NCBI RefSeq assembly: GCF_039521565.1
Contig: NZ_BAAACP010000007.1
Span: 116,207-180,206, forward strand
Origin: Paraclostridium tenue
GTDB taxonomy: Bacteria; Bacillota; Clostridia; Peptostreptococcales; Peptostreptococcaceae
DNA: 64,000 nucleotides
Reading direction: 5' to 3'
This document shows positions 43,922-52,686 of the stretch, one piece after another; within the stretch, counting starts at the first letter, position 1, and each line of letters starts with the position of its first letter. The notes under the pieces were generated by a model. That model was not told the origin of the DNA and did no database searches. It was given only the letters and a program-made list of their open reading frames with translations. Made by a program: the position numbers and the translations under genes.

Positions 43922-44269
43922 TTAGTAGTTTATTTTTTCAATGTAGTGACAATTAACATCTATATGGTTTAAAAAAAGAAGTAATCTTTCATAAAGTGGA
44001 TGAGCTTCTTTTTTATATTTTAGTTCTAAATTTTCACCAATTTCTTTAACAGTCTTTTTACCATCAATTTGTAAAAATACAAAACTACCATACTTATCAA
44101 GCTCAGTTTTTTTATACATAGGAATTTTAAATTTTAATTTTCTAAAAAATCTTTGTATTTTATGATCTTGCTTTTCAAGTATTGTAACAATTCCCTCTTC
44201 ATTTACTTCATATTCAATTTTGTCACTTCTTTTAAATATTATGTTTAAAACATCTTCATTATTTTTCAT
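43922..44269 (-). CDS. PqqD-like peptide-binding protein coupled to the OPT transporter
   Basis: 115 residues. The C-terminal half (KYGSFVFLQIDGKKTVKEIGENLELKYKKEAHPLYERLLLFLNHI) has the PqqD winged-helix pattern: the conserved G-x-x-x-W/V...DGK-TV-EI...L. The start codon overlaps the OPT stop codon by one base (TAATG), so translation is coupled. PqqD domains recognise leader peptides in RiPP pathways; with an OPT importer it may bind or gate peptides. No radical-SAM partner is in the window. Function inferred. Confidence 0.75.
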   Translation of the reverse strand: MKNNEDVLNIIFKRSDKIEYEVNEEGIVTILEKQDHKIQRFFRKLKFKIPMYKKTELDKYGSFVFLQIDGKKTVKEIGENLELKYKKEAHPLYERLLLFLNHIDVNCHYIEKINY

Positions 44270-46197
44270 TATTCTTTATTCTTTACCTTAGATGTAATAA
44301 TTGGCCATGTAGTAAGTCCAACTAACACTATCAATAGAATTGTTGCCATCATATTTCCAGCAGCAAATCCACTAGGTCCAGCTCCTTTTATAACACCTGA
44401 TACTTGTAATATTATACCTACTAATCCTATTATAGAACCACCTGCAACAAGTCCAGATGATAAACTTATACCATTAGAAACTTTAACTTCTTTTTCTTTT
44501 TCACTCTTAGAAGTTTTTTCAACAAATACACGGATTAATGCTCCTACTAATATTATAGAAGTTGTTGCAATTGGTAAGTAAAATCCTATAGCAACAGTCA
44601 TTATAGGTAAGTCTAGGAAGTATAAAACTATTGCCATAAATACTCCAACGATTACCATAACCCAAGGTAATTGACCAGACATTATACCTGAAGTAAGTGT
44701 TGATATTAAGTTTGCTTGAGGTAGTGCAAATGGAGGATTATCTCCTGCAACTGCAAGTTGATCTGAAAGTAATATTGTTGTACCTACAACAACTATTACA
44801 CCTACTATACCAGCTATTGCAAAATATTTTTGCATTTCATTTTTACTACCACCTATTATGTAAGTTACTTTTTGAGATTGAGTATATCCACCAGCTATAG
44901 ATATAGAAACAACTATGAATGTACCAAATAATAATAATGATTTGTTATCTGCTAAATCAGTCCATCCCATTATAACAAATACTAATGTTGCTATAACTAA
45001 AGATGCTATTGTCATACCAGATACTGGAAGATTTGATGTACCTATTGTACCTGTTAAACGTCCAGCAACTATAACAAATAGTGCTGCTAATAAAAGAGAT
45101 ACTATAACTCCTACTATTGCCATCACTATACTTCCTGAAATAAAGAATGCTGCTACAAATGCAATTACAGCTCCACTTAATAAGATTATATTTTGAAGAG
45201 TTGAGTTTGCATCAGCATCTCCTGATGTTGATGATTTAGCTTTTAATGTTTCTTTTACAGAAGCTATTATAGTTGGTATAAGTTTAACTGCACCTATTAT
45301 ACCTCCACAAAGCATCATACCAGCTCCTATGTATTTTACATAGTTACCAGCTATAGCATTTACATCCATTTGGTTAATAGCCATTGTTGGGTCATTCCAT
45401 ACTTTAGCTCCTTCTCCTGCCATATCAGTGAAGTATCCTATTAAAGGCATAATACCAAAATGTGATAATAAAGAACCTGCAAACATTGTTAATGCTACTT
45501 CAAGTCCTACTATAAATCCAATTCCTAAAAGAAGTGGGTTAACTTCAACTTCAAATTTAAATTTATAAAATTTACTTCCGATAAAACTTATAACATTATT
45601 GGCTACGTTTAAAAATGAACCTGTTAATACAGTAATAAGTCCACTTATACCAAATCCCATACCCATGTATTTCATTGAATCTCCACCACCATCTGAAGCA
45701 ACAAGTGTTTCAGAAATTGCCATTGATTCTGGGTACATAAGTTTACCATGTTCTTCAATAATTAAATAGTTATGAACAAGGGATGCAACTCCAATACCAA
45801 ATAAAACTCCACCTATTCCAACTATGAATCCTTCTAAAAATGAAACTTGACTACCAATTAATAAGATAGCAGGTAATACGAAAATCATACCACTGGCAAC
45901 TGATTCTCCACCACTGGCCATACCTTGTACTATATTTTTACCTAGAATACCTTTTCCGCTAGCAAAAGCTGCGATAAATGCTGAACCGATTATAGAACCA
46001 GGAATCCCTGCAGCAACTGTAAGACCAGCTTTCATTCCTGAATATGCTGTAGATGCTGAGAAAATAACTGCTAAGATGATACCAATGATTAATACAGCTA
46101 TATTTGCACCTGTTCTAGATTTGTCTGTTATGTAAGGAACGTAATCTTTTCCAGATACTCCTCCATAAGCTCCCTTAGGTAATTTTTTACCACTCAT
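44269..46197 (-). CDS. OPT-family oligopeptide transporter
   Basis: 642 residues with about 15-16 membrane helices and typical OPT stretches: TAYSGMKAGLTVAAGIPGSIIGSAFIAAF, NIVQGMASGGESVASGMIFVLPA and YLPIATTSIILVGALIRVFVEK. It is a secondary, proton-coupled transporter of oligopeptides or metal-peptide complexes. RBS AAAGGAGGG. First gene of a two-gene operon with the PqqD-like protein. An 18-bp inverted repeat lies 120 bases upstream. Confidence 0.92.
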   Translation of the reverse strand: MSGKKLPKGAYGGVSGKDYVPYITDKSRTGANIAVLIIGIILAVIFSASTAYSGMKAGLTVAAGIPGSIIGSAFIAAFASGKGILGKNIVQGMASGGESVASGMIFVLPAILLIGSQVSFLEGFIVGIGGVLFGIGVASLVHNYLIIEEHGKLMYPESMAISETLVASDGGGDSMKYMGMGFGISGLITVLTGSFLNVANNVISFIGSKFYKFKFEVEVNPLLLGIGFIVGLEVALTMFAGSLLSHFGIMPLIGYFTDMAGEGAKVWNDPTMAINQMDVNAIAGNYVKYIGAGMMLCGGIIGAVKLIPTIIASVKETLKAKSSTSGDADANSTLQNIILLSGAVIAFVAAFFISGSIVMAIVGVIVSLLLAALFVIVAGRLTGTIGTSNLPVSGMTIASLVIATLVFVIMGWTDLADNKSLLLFGTFIVVSISIAGGYTQSQKVTYIIGGSKNEMQKYFAIAGIVGVIVVVGTTILLSDQLAVAGDNPPFALPQANLISTLTSGIMSGQLPWVMVIVGVFMAIVLYFLDLPIMTVAIGFYLPIATTSIILVGALIRVFVEKTSKSEKEKEVKVSNGISLSSGLVAGGSIIGLVGIILQVSGVIKGAGPSGFAAGNMMATILLIVLVGLTTWPIITSKVKNKE

Positions 46198-46314
46198 TAG
46201 AGTTCACCCTCCTTTTGTTTGATTGTATTTATTATATCACATTATTTAGAAAACTTACTTTTTCAGAAAATTTAATTATATTTTAATTTTTTTTGAATTT
46301 TTTTAAATTAATTA

Positions 46315-46355
46315 AATTAATTAAGATAAAATGTAATATTTTATCTTAATTAATT
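46315..46355. repeat. 18-bp perfect inverted repeat upstream of the OPT operon
   Basis: AATTAATTAAGATAAAAT (46315-46332) and its exact complement (46338-46355), 5-nt loop. The minus-strand continuation is A-rich rather than T-rich, so it does not fit a terminator for the 155-aa gene. It is a possible operator for the OPT genes. Confidence 0.55.
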
Positions 46356-46457
46356 ATTTTTATATATTTTGTTCTTATATTCATAATATAGAATTTAATT
46401 ACTCTTGTTTTTTTAGTTATATTAATAATTGCTACCAATTTATATTTTATAATACAG

Positions 46458-46925
46458 CTAAGCTATAAATCCTGTAAATACTACAATTATAATTAAAAAA
46501 ATCATAAATTTAGTACAACTTTTATTTCTTTCATTTCTTATATCATAAAAATACTTTTCTATAGTTTCTTCTAAATCTATTGGTACTTTTAACTTCTTAT
46601 TTAAAGTTAAATTATCATAATTACTTTTTATAGCCTTATGTACATCTTCTAATTTTTCAATATCCACATCATTAAATATATTTAATCTTTCTAAAAGTGA
46701 TTTTCTTTCTTCTTTAGTTAAATTTATAACTAAAGAATATATAGTTTTATCCTTTATAAAACTTTCTTTATTTATACACTTTTTCAATTCAACCCTATTT
46801 TTATATACTTGATCTACTAATGCTTTTAATACATCATCTTCTTTTTCCCTTTTTAAATTATATATAACCTCATATATTACTTTATTATATTTTTTTAATA
46901 TTTTTAATACTTCTATTGTCTTCAT
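46458..46925 (-). CDS. Hypothetical C-terminally anchored protein (155 aa)
   Basis: Mostly helical, charged cytosolic part (about 1-135), then a single C-terminal membrane helix (FMIFLIIIVVFTGFIA). Tail-anchored topology. ATG 46925 is preceded by GGGGAGAAG. No family recognised. Single gene. Confidence 0.65.
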   Translation of the reverse strand: MKTIEVLKILKKYNKVIYEVIYNLKREKEDDVLKALVDQVYKNRVELKKCINKESFIKDKTIYSLVINLTKEERKSLLERLNIFNDVDIEKLEDVHKAIKSNYDNLTLNKKLKVPIDLEETIEKYFYDIRNERNKSCTKFMIFLIIIVVFTGFIA

Positions 46926-47034
46926 ACTTCTCCCCATACTTTTAACTAAAATAAATCTTTGATATGAATAAAAATATTAGATATACTGTTTGCTATATCG
47001 GCATTAATAAAAATCTCTTTAGTGTATAATAAAT

Positions 47035-47088
47035 AAAAGCTTATCTAAATATAGTTAATTTCAATTAATTATTTTAGATAAGCTTTTT
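47035..47088 (-). terminator. Terminator of the YuiF-like gene
   Basis: AAAAGCTTATCTAAA with TTTAGATAAGCTTTT, the inner TTAATT/AATTAA also pairing, and T-runs. Confidence 0.8.
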
Positions 47089-47097
47089 TAATATATT

Positions 47098-48402
47098 TTA
47101 TAATATCATTGCACCTATTACTCCAAATACTAACAAAGGTATATTATAATGCATAAATGTTGGAACACAAGTATCCCAAATATGATCATGTTGTTTATCA
47201 GCATTAAGCCCTGCAGTTGGCCCTAGTGTACTATCAGACGCTGGAGAACCTGCATCTCCTAATGCTCCCGCAACTCCTATTAAAAGTATTATTGCTTTTA
47301 CACTAAATCCTAAACTAACTCCTAATGGGCAATATATAGCAGCTATTATAGGTAATGTTCCAAAAGAGCTTCCTATACCCATAGTAACTAAAAGTCCAAC
47401 TAAAAGCATAAGTACAGCCCCTATAAGCTTACTATTTCCAACTAACCCTGAAACAGATGCTACTAAGCTTTCAACAGCTCCGGTTTCTCTTAATACACTT
47501 CCATAACCAGCAGCTACAAGCATGATAAAGCCTATAAGACCCATCATCTTTACACCACCATCAACTAACTCATCTATTTCATCAAATTTTATAGATTTAG
47601 TTATAAATAGCACTATTATTGCGCAAAGGCCTCCAAGAGGTAATGACCCTGTTAAAATTTGTATAATAAATGCAGTTACAGCTCCTAAAAGCGCACACCA
47701 ATGCTTTTTAGTCATTTTCTCTTCTATTTCATTTTCTTCAATCGCTTCTATATTTGCATCTTTATAATTTCTTGGCTTTCTATAAGTTATAAATACAGCT
47801 ACTAATAAACCTAAAATCATTCCTAGTGCGGCTATCCACATTACACTAGTTACCATGCTTGTAGTTATTCCCATTCCATTAGCTATCATTTGATCTCTTA
47901 TAATATTTTGAAATATTAATCCAAATCCAACTGGAATTGCAATATATGGGGTTTTTAATCCAAAAGTTAATGCACAAGCTACCCCTCTTCTATCTATTTT
48001 TAATTTATTCATAAGACCTAACAGTGATGGAATTAATATTGGTATAAATGCTATGTGTACTGGAATAAGATTTTGTGAAAAACATGATATGAACGCTATC
48101 AATAAGATAAGTGTTAATTTTTTGCCCTTAACTATCTTAGATATTTTTTTTGCTAAAATTGATGCAAGCCCCGTTTTACTAACTGCTACAGCTAAAGCTC
48201 CAAGTAATATATAACTTAGTGCTGTTTCAGCGTTTCCTCCCATTCCTCCAACTAAAATACTCATAGTATCTCCTATTGGCATACCTGAACAAACTCCTGC
48301 AACTATTGCTGCTATAAGTATTGATAAAAAAACATTGAATTTAAATAAACAAAGAATTATCATTACAGCAATAGAAATTACTACTGGATTAAATAAAACC
48401 AT
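47098..48402 (-). CDS. YuiF/NhaC-like transporter
   Basis: 434 residues, about 12 helices. Conserved segments SKTGLASILAKKISK, SCFSQNLIPVHIAFIPILIPSLL, GIGSSFGTLPIIAAIYCPLGVSLGFS and GALGDAGSPASDSTLGPTAGLNADKQHDHIWDTC are hallmarks of the YuiF group, annotated as Na+/H+ antiporter or amino-acid (histidine) transporter. RBS AAAAGGGGGG. No T-box lies upstream. Substrate open. Confidence 0.85.
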   Translation of the reverse strand: MVLFNPVVISIAVMIILCLFKFNVFLSILIAAIVAGVCSGMPIGDTMSILVGGMGGNAETALSYILLGALAVAVSKTGLASILAKKISKIVKGKKLTLILLIAFISCFSQNLIPVHIAFIPILIPSLLGLMNKLKIDRRGVACALTFGLKTPYIAIPVGFGLIFQNIIRDQMIANGMGITTSMVTSVMWIAALGMILGLLVAVFITYRKPRNYKDANIEAIEENEIEEKMTKKHWCALLGAVTAFIIQILTGSLPLGGLCAIIVLFITKSIKFDEIDELVDGGVKMMGLIGFIMLVAAGYGSVLRETGAVESLVASVSGLVGNSKLIGAVLMLLVGLLVTMGIGSSFGTLPIIAAIYCPLGVSLGFSVKAIILLIGVAGALGDAGSPASDSTLGPTAGLNADKQHDHIWDTCVPTFMHYNIPLLVFGVIGAMIL

Positions 48403-48518
48403 ATGTAATCCCCCCTTTTAACTTTAAGTTCTTTATATTCATTATATTCTGAAAATTAATATTTTATTATAATAATGTATTAATTAAAAATAAAAAATAA
48501 TTATTATAGAAATTAAAA

Positions 48519-48539
48519 AAGATCCCTAATTGGGATCTT
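48519..48539 (-). terminator. Terminator of the second cold-shock gene
   Basis: AAGATCCC (48519-48526) with GGGATCTT (48532-48539); A-run and T-run flanks. Confidence 0.85.
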
Positions 48540-48557
48540 ATTAAAGACAATCTATAA

Positions 48558-48758
48558 TTATAATATAGTTATGTTTTCTGCTTGAGGACCTCTAGCACCT
48601 TCAACTATATTAAAGCTTACTTTTTGACCTTCTTCTAAAGTTTTGAATCCATCTTTTTGTATAGCTGAGAAGTGAGCAAATACATCATCTCCACCTTCTA
48701 CTGATATGAATCCAAATCCTTTTTCACTGTTAAACCATTTTACTATTCCATTAGTCAT
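48558..48758 (-). CDS. Cold-shock protein, CspA family (copy 2)
   Basis: 66 residues with intact RNP1 (KGFGFI) and RNP2 (VFAHFS). It differs from the copy at 13355 at only seven positions (for example N11S, T35K, N48S, K53E). The leader again has a small hairpin (48783-48800) before AGGAGA. A second copy is usual in Clostridia; the two may respond to different conditions. Confidence 0.95.
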   Translation of the reverse strand: MTNGIVKWFNSEKGFGFISVEGGDDVFAHFSAIQKDGFKTLEEGQKVSFNIVEGARGPQAENITIL

Positions 48759-48925
48759 TGAAATGTTCTCCTAAATACCTACATGAAACTTTTGCTTCAT
48801 TTATTTAATATCAGTAATCTTTTTAACTACTGTAATACTTATTATAACACTTATTTCAAATATGTATACATTTTTTAGAAATATTTTTTATTTTTAATTT
48901 TTTTGTATTTAACTCACAGTAAATT

Positions 48926-48971
48926 AAACATAATAAAAAGCCAGTAATTTTTACTAGCTTTTATTATGTTT
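48926..48971 (-). terminator. Terminator of the acidic 91-aa gene
   Basis: AAACATAATAAAAAGC-AGTAA with its near-complement (two mismatches), overlapping the stop. Confidence 0.7.
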
Positions 48972-48973
48972 AA

Positions 48974-49249
48974 TTATTCTCTACTATTTAATAATTTTAT
49001 ACTTACACTATCAGATATACATTGATCTTCAGCTATATTATCAAAAAAATCTTGTATATCTTCATATTCTGTGTCTTCATCTATACTTAATCTATATTCA
49101 CTATCATCTTCAAATCCAAATACTATAGTATCTGTATCTTCACAGTACCATAAAAGGTCTTCTGTTATTTGACAAAGTCCCATAAAATCAACTTCTTTAG
49201 ACTCTCCTTGTTCTGTAAATTCAAATCTTAAATCTGCTATATCTATCAT
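48974..49249 (-). CDS. Acidic hypothetical protein (91 aa)
   Basis: RBS AGGAGGAAAA precedes the ATG. The product is very acidic with few basic residues (YCEDTDTIVFGFEDDSEYRLSIDEDTEYEDIQDFFDNIAEDQC). No signal, helix or known motif. Own terminator. Function unknown. Confidence 0.65.
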   Translation of the reverse strand: MIDIADLRFEFTEQGESKEVDFMGLCQITEDLLWYCEDTDTIVFGFEDDSEYRLSIDEDTEYEDIQDFFDNIAEDQCISDSVSIKLLNSRE

Positions 49250-49399
49250 TTTTTCCTCCTGATGCTAAAAACTTATGTCTAAATTCTATAATTTAAATTT
49301 TCACTGATTTATTTACAGTATTATAATATATCAGCAATTGATAAATTGTTCAATTAAAATATTAGTTATAATAGATTTTTCAATTATTTGTTTTATCTT

Positions 49400-50587
49400 T
49401 TAATGGCATCTATCACAAGGATCAGTTTTACCTGATTCAGATTGTGTTCCTGAAAATATAGTTTTACTTTTACTTAATGCAGAACATTGTTTAGTTGTAT
49501 GATATGACTTTCCGTTTGGCGTCCAATAAACAATTTTTCCTTTATTTTTTACAGGTTCTTGTGCTAACTTTTGTGATGTTTTCGGCTTTGTAGCTGATAT
49601 ATTATTTTTAGGGTGTTTACTATAGTTCTTATCACTTGAATTATCATTAGAAGTAACTATATATCCTTTTTCACTACCACTTTTATAACTTCCTTTTTTA
49701 CAATCTACTTTTAAGCCATTTCCAGTAGATATAAATATTATATTTCCACACTCATCACTTCTATGTACTTCGATATTTTTACTTTTTAAAGTCTCCATAG
49801 TTTCTTTATGAGGATGTCCATATTTATTGTTTTCACCAGCTGTTATAACAGCATATTCTGGATTTACTTTATTTATAAATGAAGGAGTTGAACTACTATG
49901 AGATCCATGATGACCTACTTTTAACAAATCAACATCTTCTACATTTATCTTAGATTCTATTTCAGACTCTGCATCCCCCATTAAAAGTACTTTATCATTT
50001 CCATTTGTATATTCAAGTACTATTGAATTATTATTAGGATCATCACAATTTGCTACAGATAAAACTTTAAACTTTGATGTTCCTAATTTAAATTCACTAT
50101 TTAATAAAGGTACACTAGGATGTAATCCTTTATTTGCCATAGCATTTATAAAATCTGAATATGTCTTTGAATTTGCACTTCCATTGCTAACATACACATT
50201 TTTTACAGGTATTTCTTTTACTACTGCATCAAGTCCACCTATATGATCTGCATGTGGATGTGTTGCAAATACATATTGTAATTCTTTTACTCCATTGTTT
50301 TTAAGATAATTTACAACTCTTTGTTCATCATCATTATCTCCACCATCTATTAATGCTGCTTGATTTCCTTGTTTTATAAGTATAGCATCACTATTTCCAG
50401 TATTTATAAAGTGAAGTTGTGCTTCTTGATTTTCTGTATTTAATAAGTTTTCATTATTATAAGCCTTTACATTAGTTTTATTTTTAACTTCAGAAATTTT
50501 ATCTTTTGAACAACCTGATATTGATATAATCACAAATAGAATTATCATCAGCGTTATAACTTTACGAAAATTTTTTAAAATGTCCAT
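49400..50587 (-). CDS. Secreted lipoprotein with ComEC-type MBL-fold hydrolase domain
   Basis: 395 residues. Lipobox ISISGC (Cys26). The metallo-beta-lactamase domain (about 55-310) has HPHADH at 110-115, GDAESE and KVGHHGSHSSS, and resembles the C-terminal nuclease domain of ComEC. A low-complexity Lys/Ser/Asn linker leads to a C-terminal module with cysteines (HTTKQCSALSKSKT, DPCDRCH). ATG 50587 fits GGAGG best. An extracellular hydrolase, perhaps acting on nucleic acid or phosphoesters; the activity is inferred. Confidence 0.85.
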   Translation of the reverse strand: MDILKNFRKVITLMIILFVIISISGCSKDKISEVKNKTNVKAYNNENLLNTENQEAQLHFINTGNSDAILIKQGNQAALIDGGDNDDEQRVVNYLKNNGVKELQYVFATHPHADHIGGLDAVVKEIPVKNVYVSNGSANSKTYSDFINAMANKGLHPSVPLLNSEFKLGTSKFKVLSVANCDDPNNNSIVLEYTNGNDKVLLMGDAESEIESKINVEDVDLLKVGHHGSHSSSTPSFINKVNPEYAVITAGENNKYGHPHKETMETLKSKNIEVHRSDECGNIIFISTGNGLKVDCKKGSYKSGSEKGYIVTSNDNSSDKNYSKHPKNNISATKPKTSQKLAQEPVKNKGKIVYWTPNGKSYHTTKQCSALSKSKTIFSGTQSESGKTDPCDRCH

Positions 50588-50650
50588 CATCTTCCTCCTA
50601 ATATGTTTTTAGCCGTATATTATTGTAACATATTGTATATAAATAGCAAT

Positions 50651-50688
50651 AAAAGAAGTATGTAGAAAATTTTCTACATACTTCTTTT
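50651..50688 (-). terminator. Terminator of the zinc-ribbon/TM2/DUF2752 operon
   Basis: AAAAGAAGTATGTAGAAAA with its exact complement, ending 2 bases past the DUF2752 stop codon, followed by AT-rich DNA. Confidence 0.85.
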
Positions 50689-50690
50689 TA

Positions 50691-51008
50691 CTAATTAATC
50701 TTTTTATTTAATTTTTTTAACTCATGCCTTAATATATTAAACATATCCTTAATAATTAAAAATATAGGTATAATCATAAAAACTATCATAAAATTATAAT
50801 CTATAGCTTTTAATATTTTAAATCTAGATAAATTAAAAAATGACCTAGTCATTCCACAACCAAAACATTTTTTCCCAAGTAAATTATACCAAAGGCAAAA
50901 GCTTCTGCTTTCGATAAAACTAATAGGTATAGAATATATAATTATAATTCCTATTATATATACACACAACCTAATTCTTTTACCACTGAAGTGCTTCGCC
51001 ATTTTCAT
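50691..51008 (-). CDS. DUF2752 membrane protein
   Basis: 105 residues. A signature CFGCGMTRS (about 48-56) and two to three membrane segments (LCVYIIGIIIIYSIPISFI, FMIVFMIIPIFLIIKDMF). Its ATG lies inside the TM2 gene, with a 29-bp overlap and no good RBS of its own, so it is translationally coupled. DUF2752 genes often travel with TM2/zinc-ribbon genes. Function unknown. Confidence 0.8.
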   Translation of the reverse strand: MKMAKHFSGKRIRLCVYIIGIIIIYSIPISFIESRSFCLWYNLLGKKCFGCGMTRSFFNLSRFKILKAIDYNFMIVFMIIPIFLIIKDMFNILRHELKKLNKKIN

Positions 51009-51630
51009 CTGTTATCTTGTCTAATATTATTAATATAAAGTCTACAATCACCCATATACAACTAATTATAGTAGTTATTCCACAAGTAACTATTCCAGCT
51101 AAAGTAAGTGCTAATATAATAAATCCTTGAGAATTATCACCTACATAAAATCTATGAACTCCCATTGTTCCAAATATCAAACATAGTACTATAGCTAATA
51201 ATTTACTCTTACTACCTACAGAACCAACTTTAGAATTTGATTTATTTATACTTTTTATAACTGAAAACTTATTATTTAAATTAACTCCACAATTAACACA
51301 TACATCTGCATTTTTATCAGTTTCTTTTCCACATTCTGGACAATAAGAATTTCCATTTCCTCTTTTAACCCCACATTTAGTACAAACAGATGATTGTGAA
51401 CTCATTTCATTAGAACAATTTTTGCAATATATATTTTTATTATTATTTGTATTCTTTGGTATATATGGCTTATTTAATTCATTTCCACAACTTATACAAA
51501 ATTTTGAATCTTTATTAGTTTCATTCCCACAAAACTTACAAAAGCTATTGCCATTTCCTACTTTTACTCCGCAATTAGTACAAACATTAGCATTTTCATT
51601 TAACTTGCTTCCACAATTTTTACAATACAA
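50980..51630 (-). CDS. TM2 domain protein with four zinc ribbons
   Basis: 216 residues. Four CxxC-x(n)-CxxC zinc ribbons sit in the first 120 residues (starting YCKNCGSKL, FCKFCGNET, YCKNCSNEM, YCPECGKET). A linker follows, then a TM2 domain (LLAIVLCLIFGTMGVHRFYVG, then two helices). The start is TTG 51630, supported by GGGGGGAGAG and by the first ribbon beginning there. It lies 12 bases after the YARHG gene and overlaps DUF2752. Cytosolic ribbons on a membrane anchor suggest a scaffold or sensor. Confidence 0.85.
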   Translation of the reverse strand: MYCKNCGSKLNENANVCTNCGVKVGNGNSFCKFCGNETNKDSKFCISCGNELNKPYIPKNTNNNKNIYCKNCSNEMSSQSSVCTKCGVKRGNGNSYCPECGKETDKNADVCVNCGVNLNNKFSVIKSINKSNSKVGSVGSKSKLLAIVLCLIFGTMGVHRFYVGDNSQGFIILALTLAGIVTCGITTIISCIWVIVDFILIILDKITDENGEALQW

Positions 51631-51642
51631 AAACTCTCCCCC

Positions 51643-52497
51643 CTAATAACCTTGCTCTAAACTTTTTATAAGCTCAACGTTATATCTTTCTATAGTATTT
51701 AATTCATTTATACTTCCATTAAAATTTGGATTTGGGATATACCAACTAGTATTGATAAAATAATTGAAATATTCATCTTTATTAAAGATATATCCATATC
51801 TTGCAAATATCTCATTTCTAATTAATGCTAATTCATTTTTACTGTATTTATATAGTTCTGATTTAGTTAGATATCTAATATGACTATCATATATAATATA
51901 TTCATTATTATTCTCAGGTAAGTTATTTTCTTTTATATGTTCATTAATTTTTTGATTTTGAATTTCTATCAGCTTATTATAATATTTAAAATTTTCTTGT
52001 TTAAAATTATATTCTTTAGCTTTTGATAGATATTTTAATGTTTGGTCATAATCTCCATTCTCAAAATGTTCTTCTGCTTTTTTTACATAATTTTCAATAT
52101 ACATACTACTCAAGTCTTTGCTATTTATAATCTTTTCTAATTTAATTAGTTCTTCTTCAAAACTTCTACATTCGCTTACTTCTTTTCTTATTTTCTCCAC
52201 TAACTCTTCTGTATATTTAATATCTATAGCTTTAATATAATAATCAATAGATTTTATATTAGAACTTTCTATATCTCCTTTTTTACTATAGTAATTTAAT
52301 AAAATTGTATCTTTAAGTGTGAAAAATAATATTACAGATATTATCCCTAAAAGTGATAAAGCCACAACTACTTTTAATAAGTTATTTTTCTTTTTCATAG
52401 TTTTTTTATATAATTCTTTAGTAGTATCATAACCACATCCATCACAAAAACGAGCTTCTTGTTCTAAGATTTTGCCACAGTTTTTGCATGTTTTCAC
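51643..52497 (-). CDS. Zinc-ribbon, membrane-anchored protein with YARHG domain
   Basis: 284 residues. One N-terminal zinc ribbon (CKNCGKILEQEARFCDGCG), a membrane helix (LLKVVVALSLLGIISVILFFTL), a helical TPR-like region (about 75-200) and a C-terminal YARHG domain (SKNELALIRNEIFARYGYIF, about 218-270). The start is GTG at 52497 after GGGGGG. YARHG is an extracellular domain, probably cell-wall-facing. Operon with TM2 and DUF2752. Confidence 0.8.
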   Translation of the reverse strand: MKTCKNCGKILEQEARFCDGCGYDTTKELYKKTMKKKNNLLKVVVALSLLGIISVILFFTLKDTILLNYYSKKGDIESSNIKSIDYYIKAIDIKYTEELVEKIRKEVSECRSFEEELIKLEKIINSKDLSSMYIENYVKKAEEHFENGDYDQTLKYLSKAKEYNFKQENFKYYNKLIEIQNQKINEHIKENNLPENNNEYIIYDSHIRYLTKSELYKYSKNELALIRNEIFARYGYIFNKDEYFNYFINTSWYIPNPNFNGSINELNTIERYNVELIKSLEQGY

Positions 52498-52613
52498 AAA
52501 TTATCCCCCCTATAAATATATTATATAACCTTTATATTATATTAATGAATACATATACATATTCCATTTGCAATTATTATATATATGCTTTGATTTTATG
52601 GTATTTTAATAAA

Positions 52614-52682
52614 AAATAAACTACCTAAATTAATATACTAACCTATATTTTAGTTAGAATAATATAATTAAGTAGTTTATTT
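52614..52682 (-). terminator. Terminator of the TetM-like GTPase gene
   Basis: Outer stem AAATAAACTAC (52614-52624) with GTAGTTTATTT (52672-52682), just past the GTPase stop. Confidence 0.65.
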
Positions 52683-52686
52683 AAAG

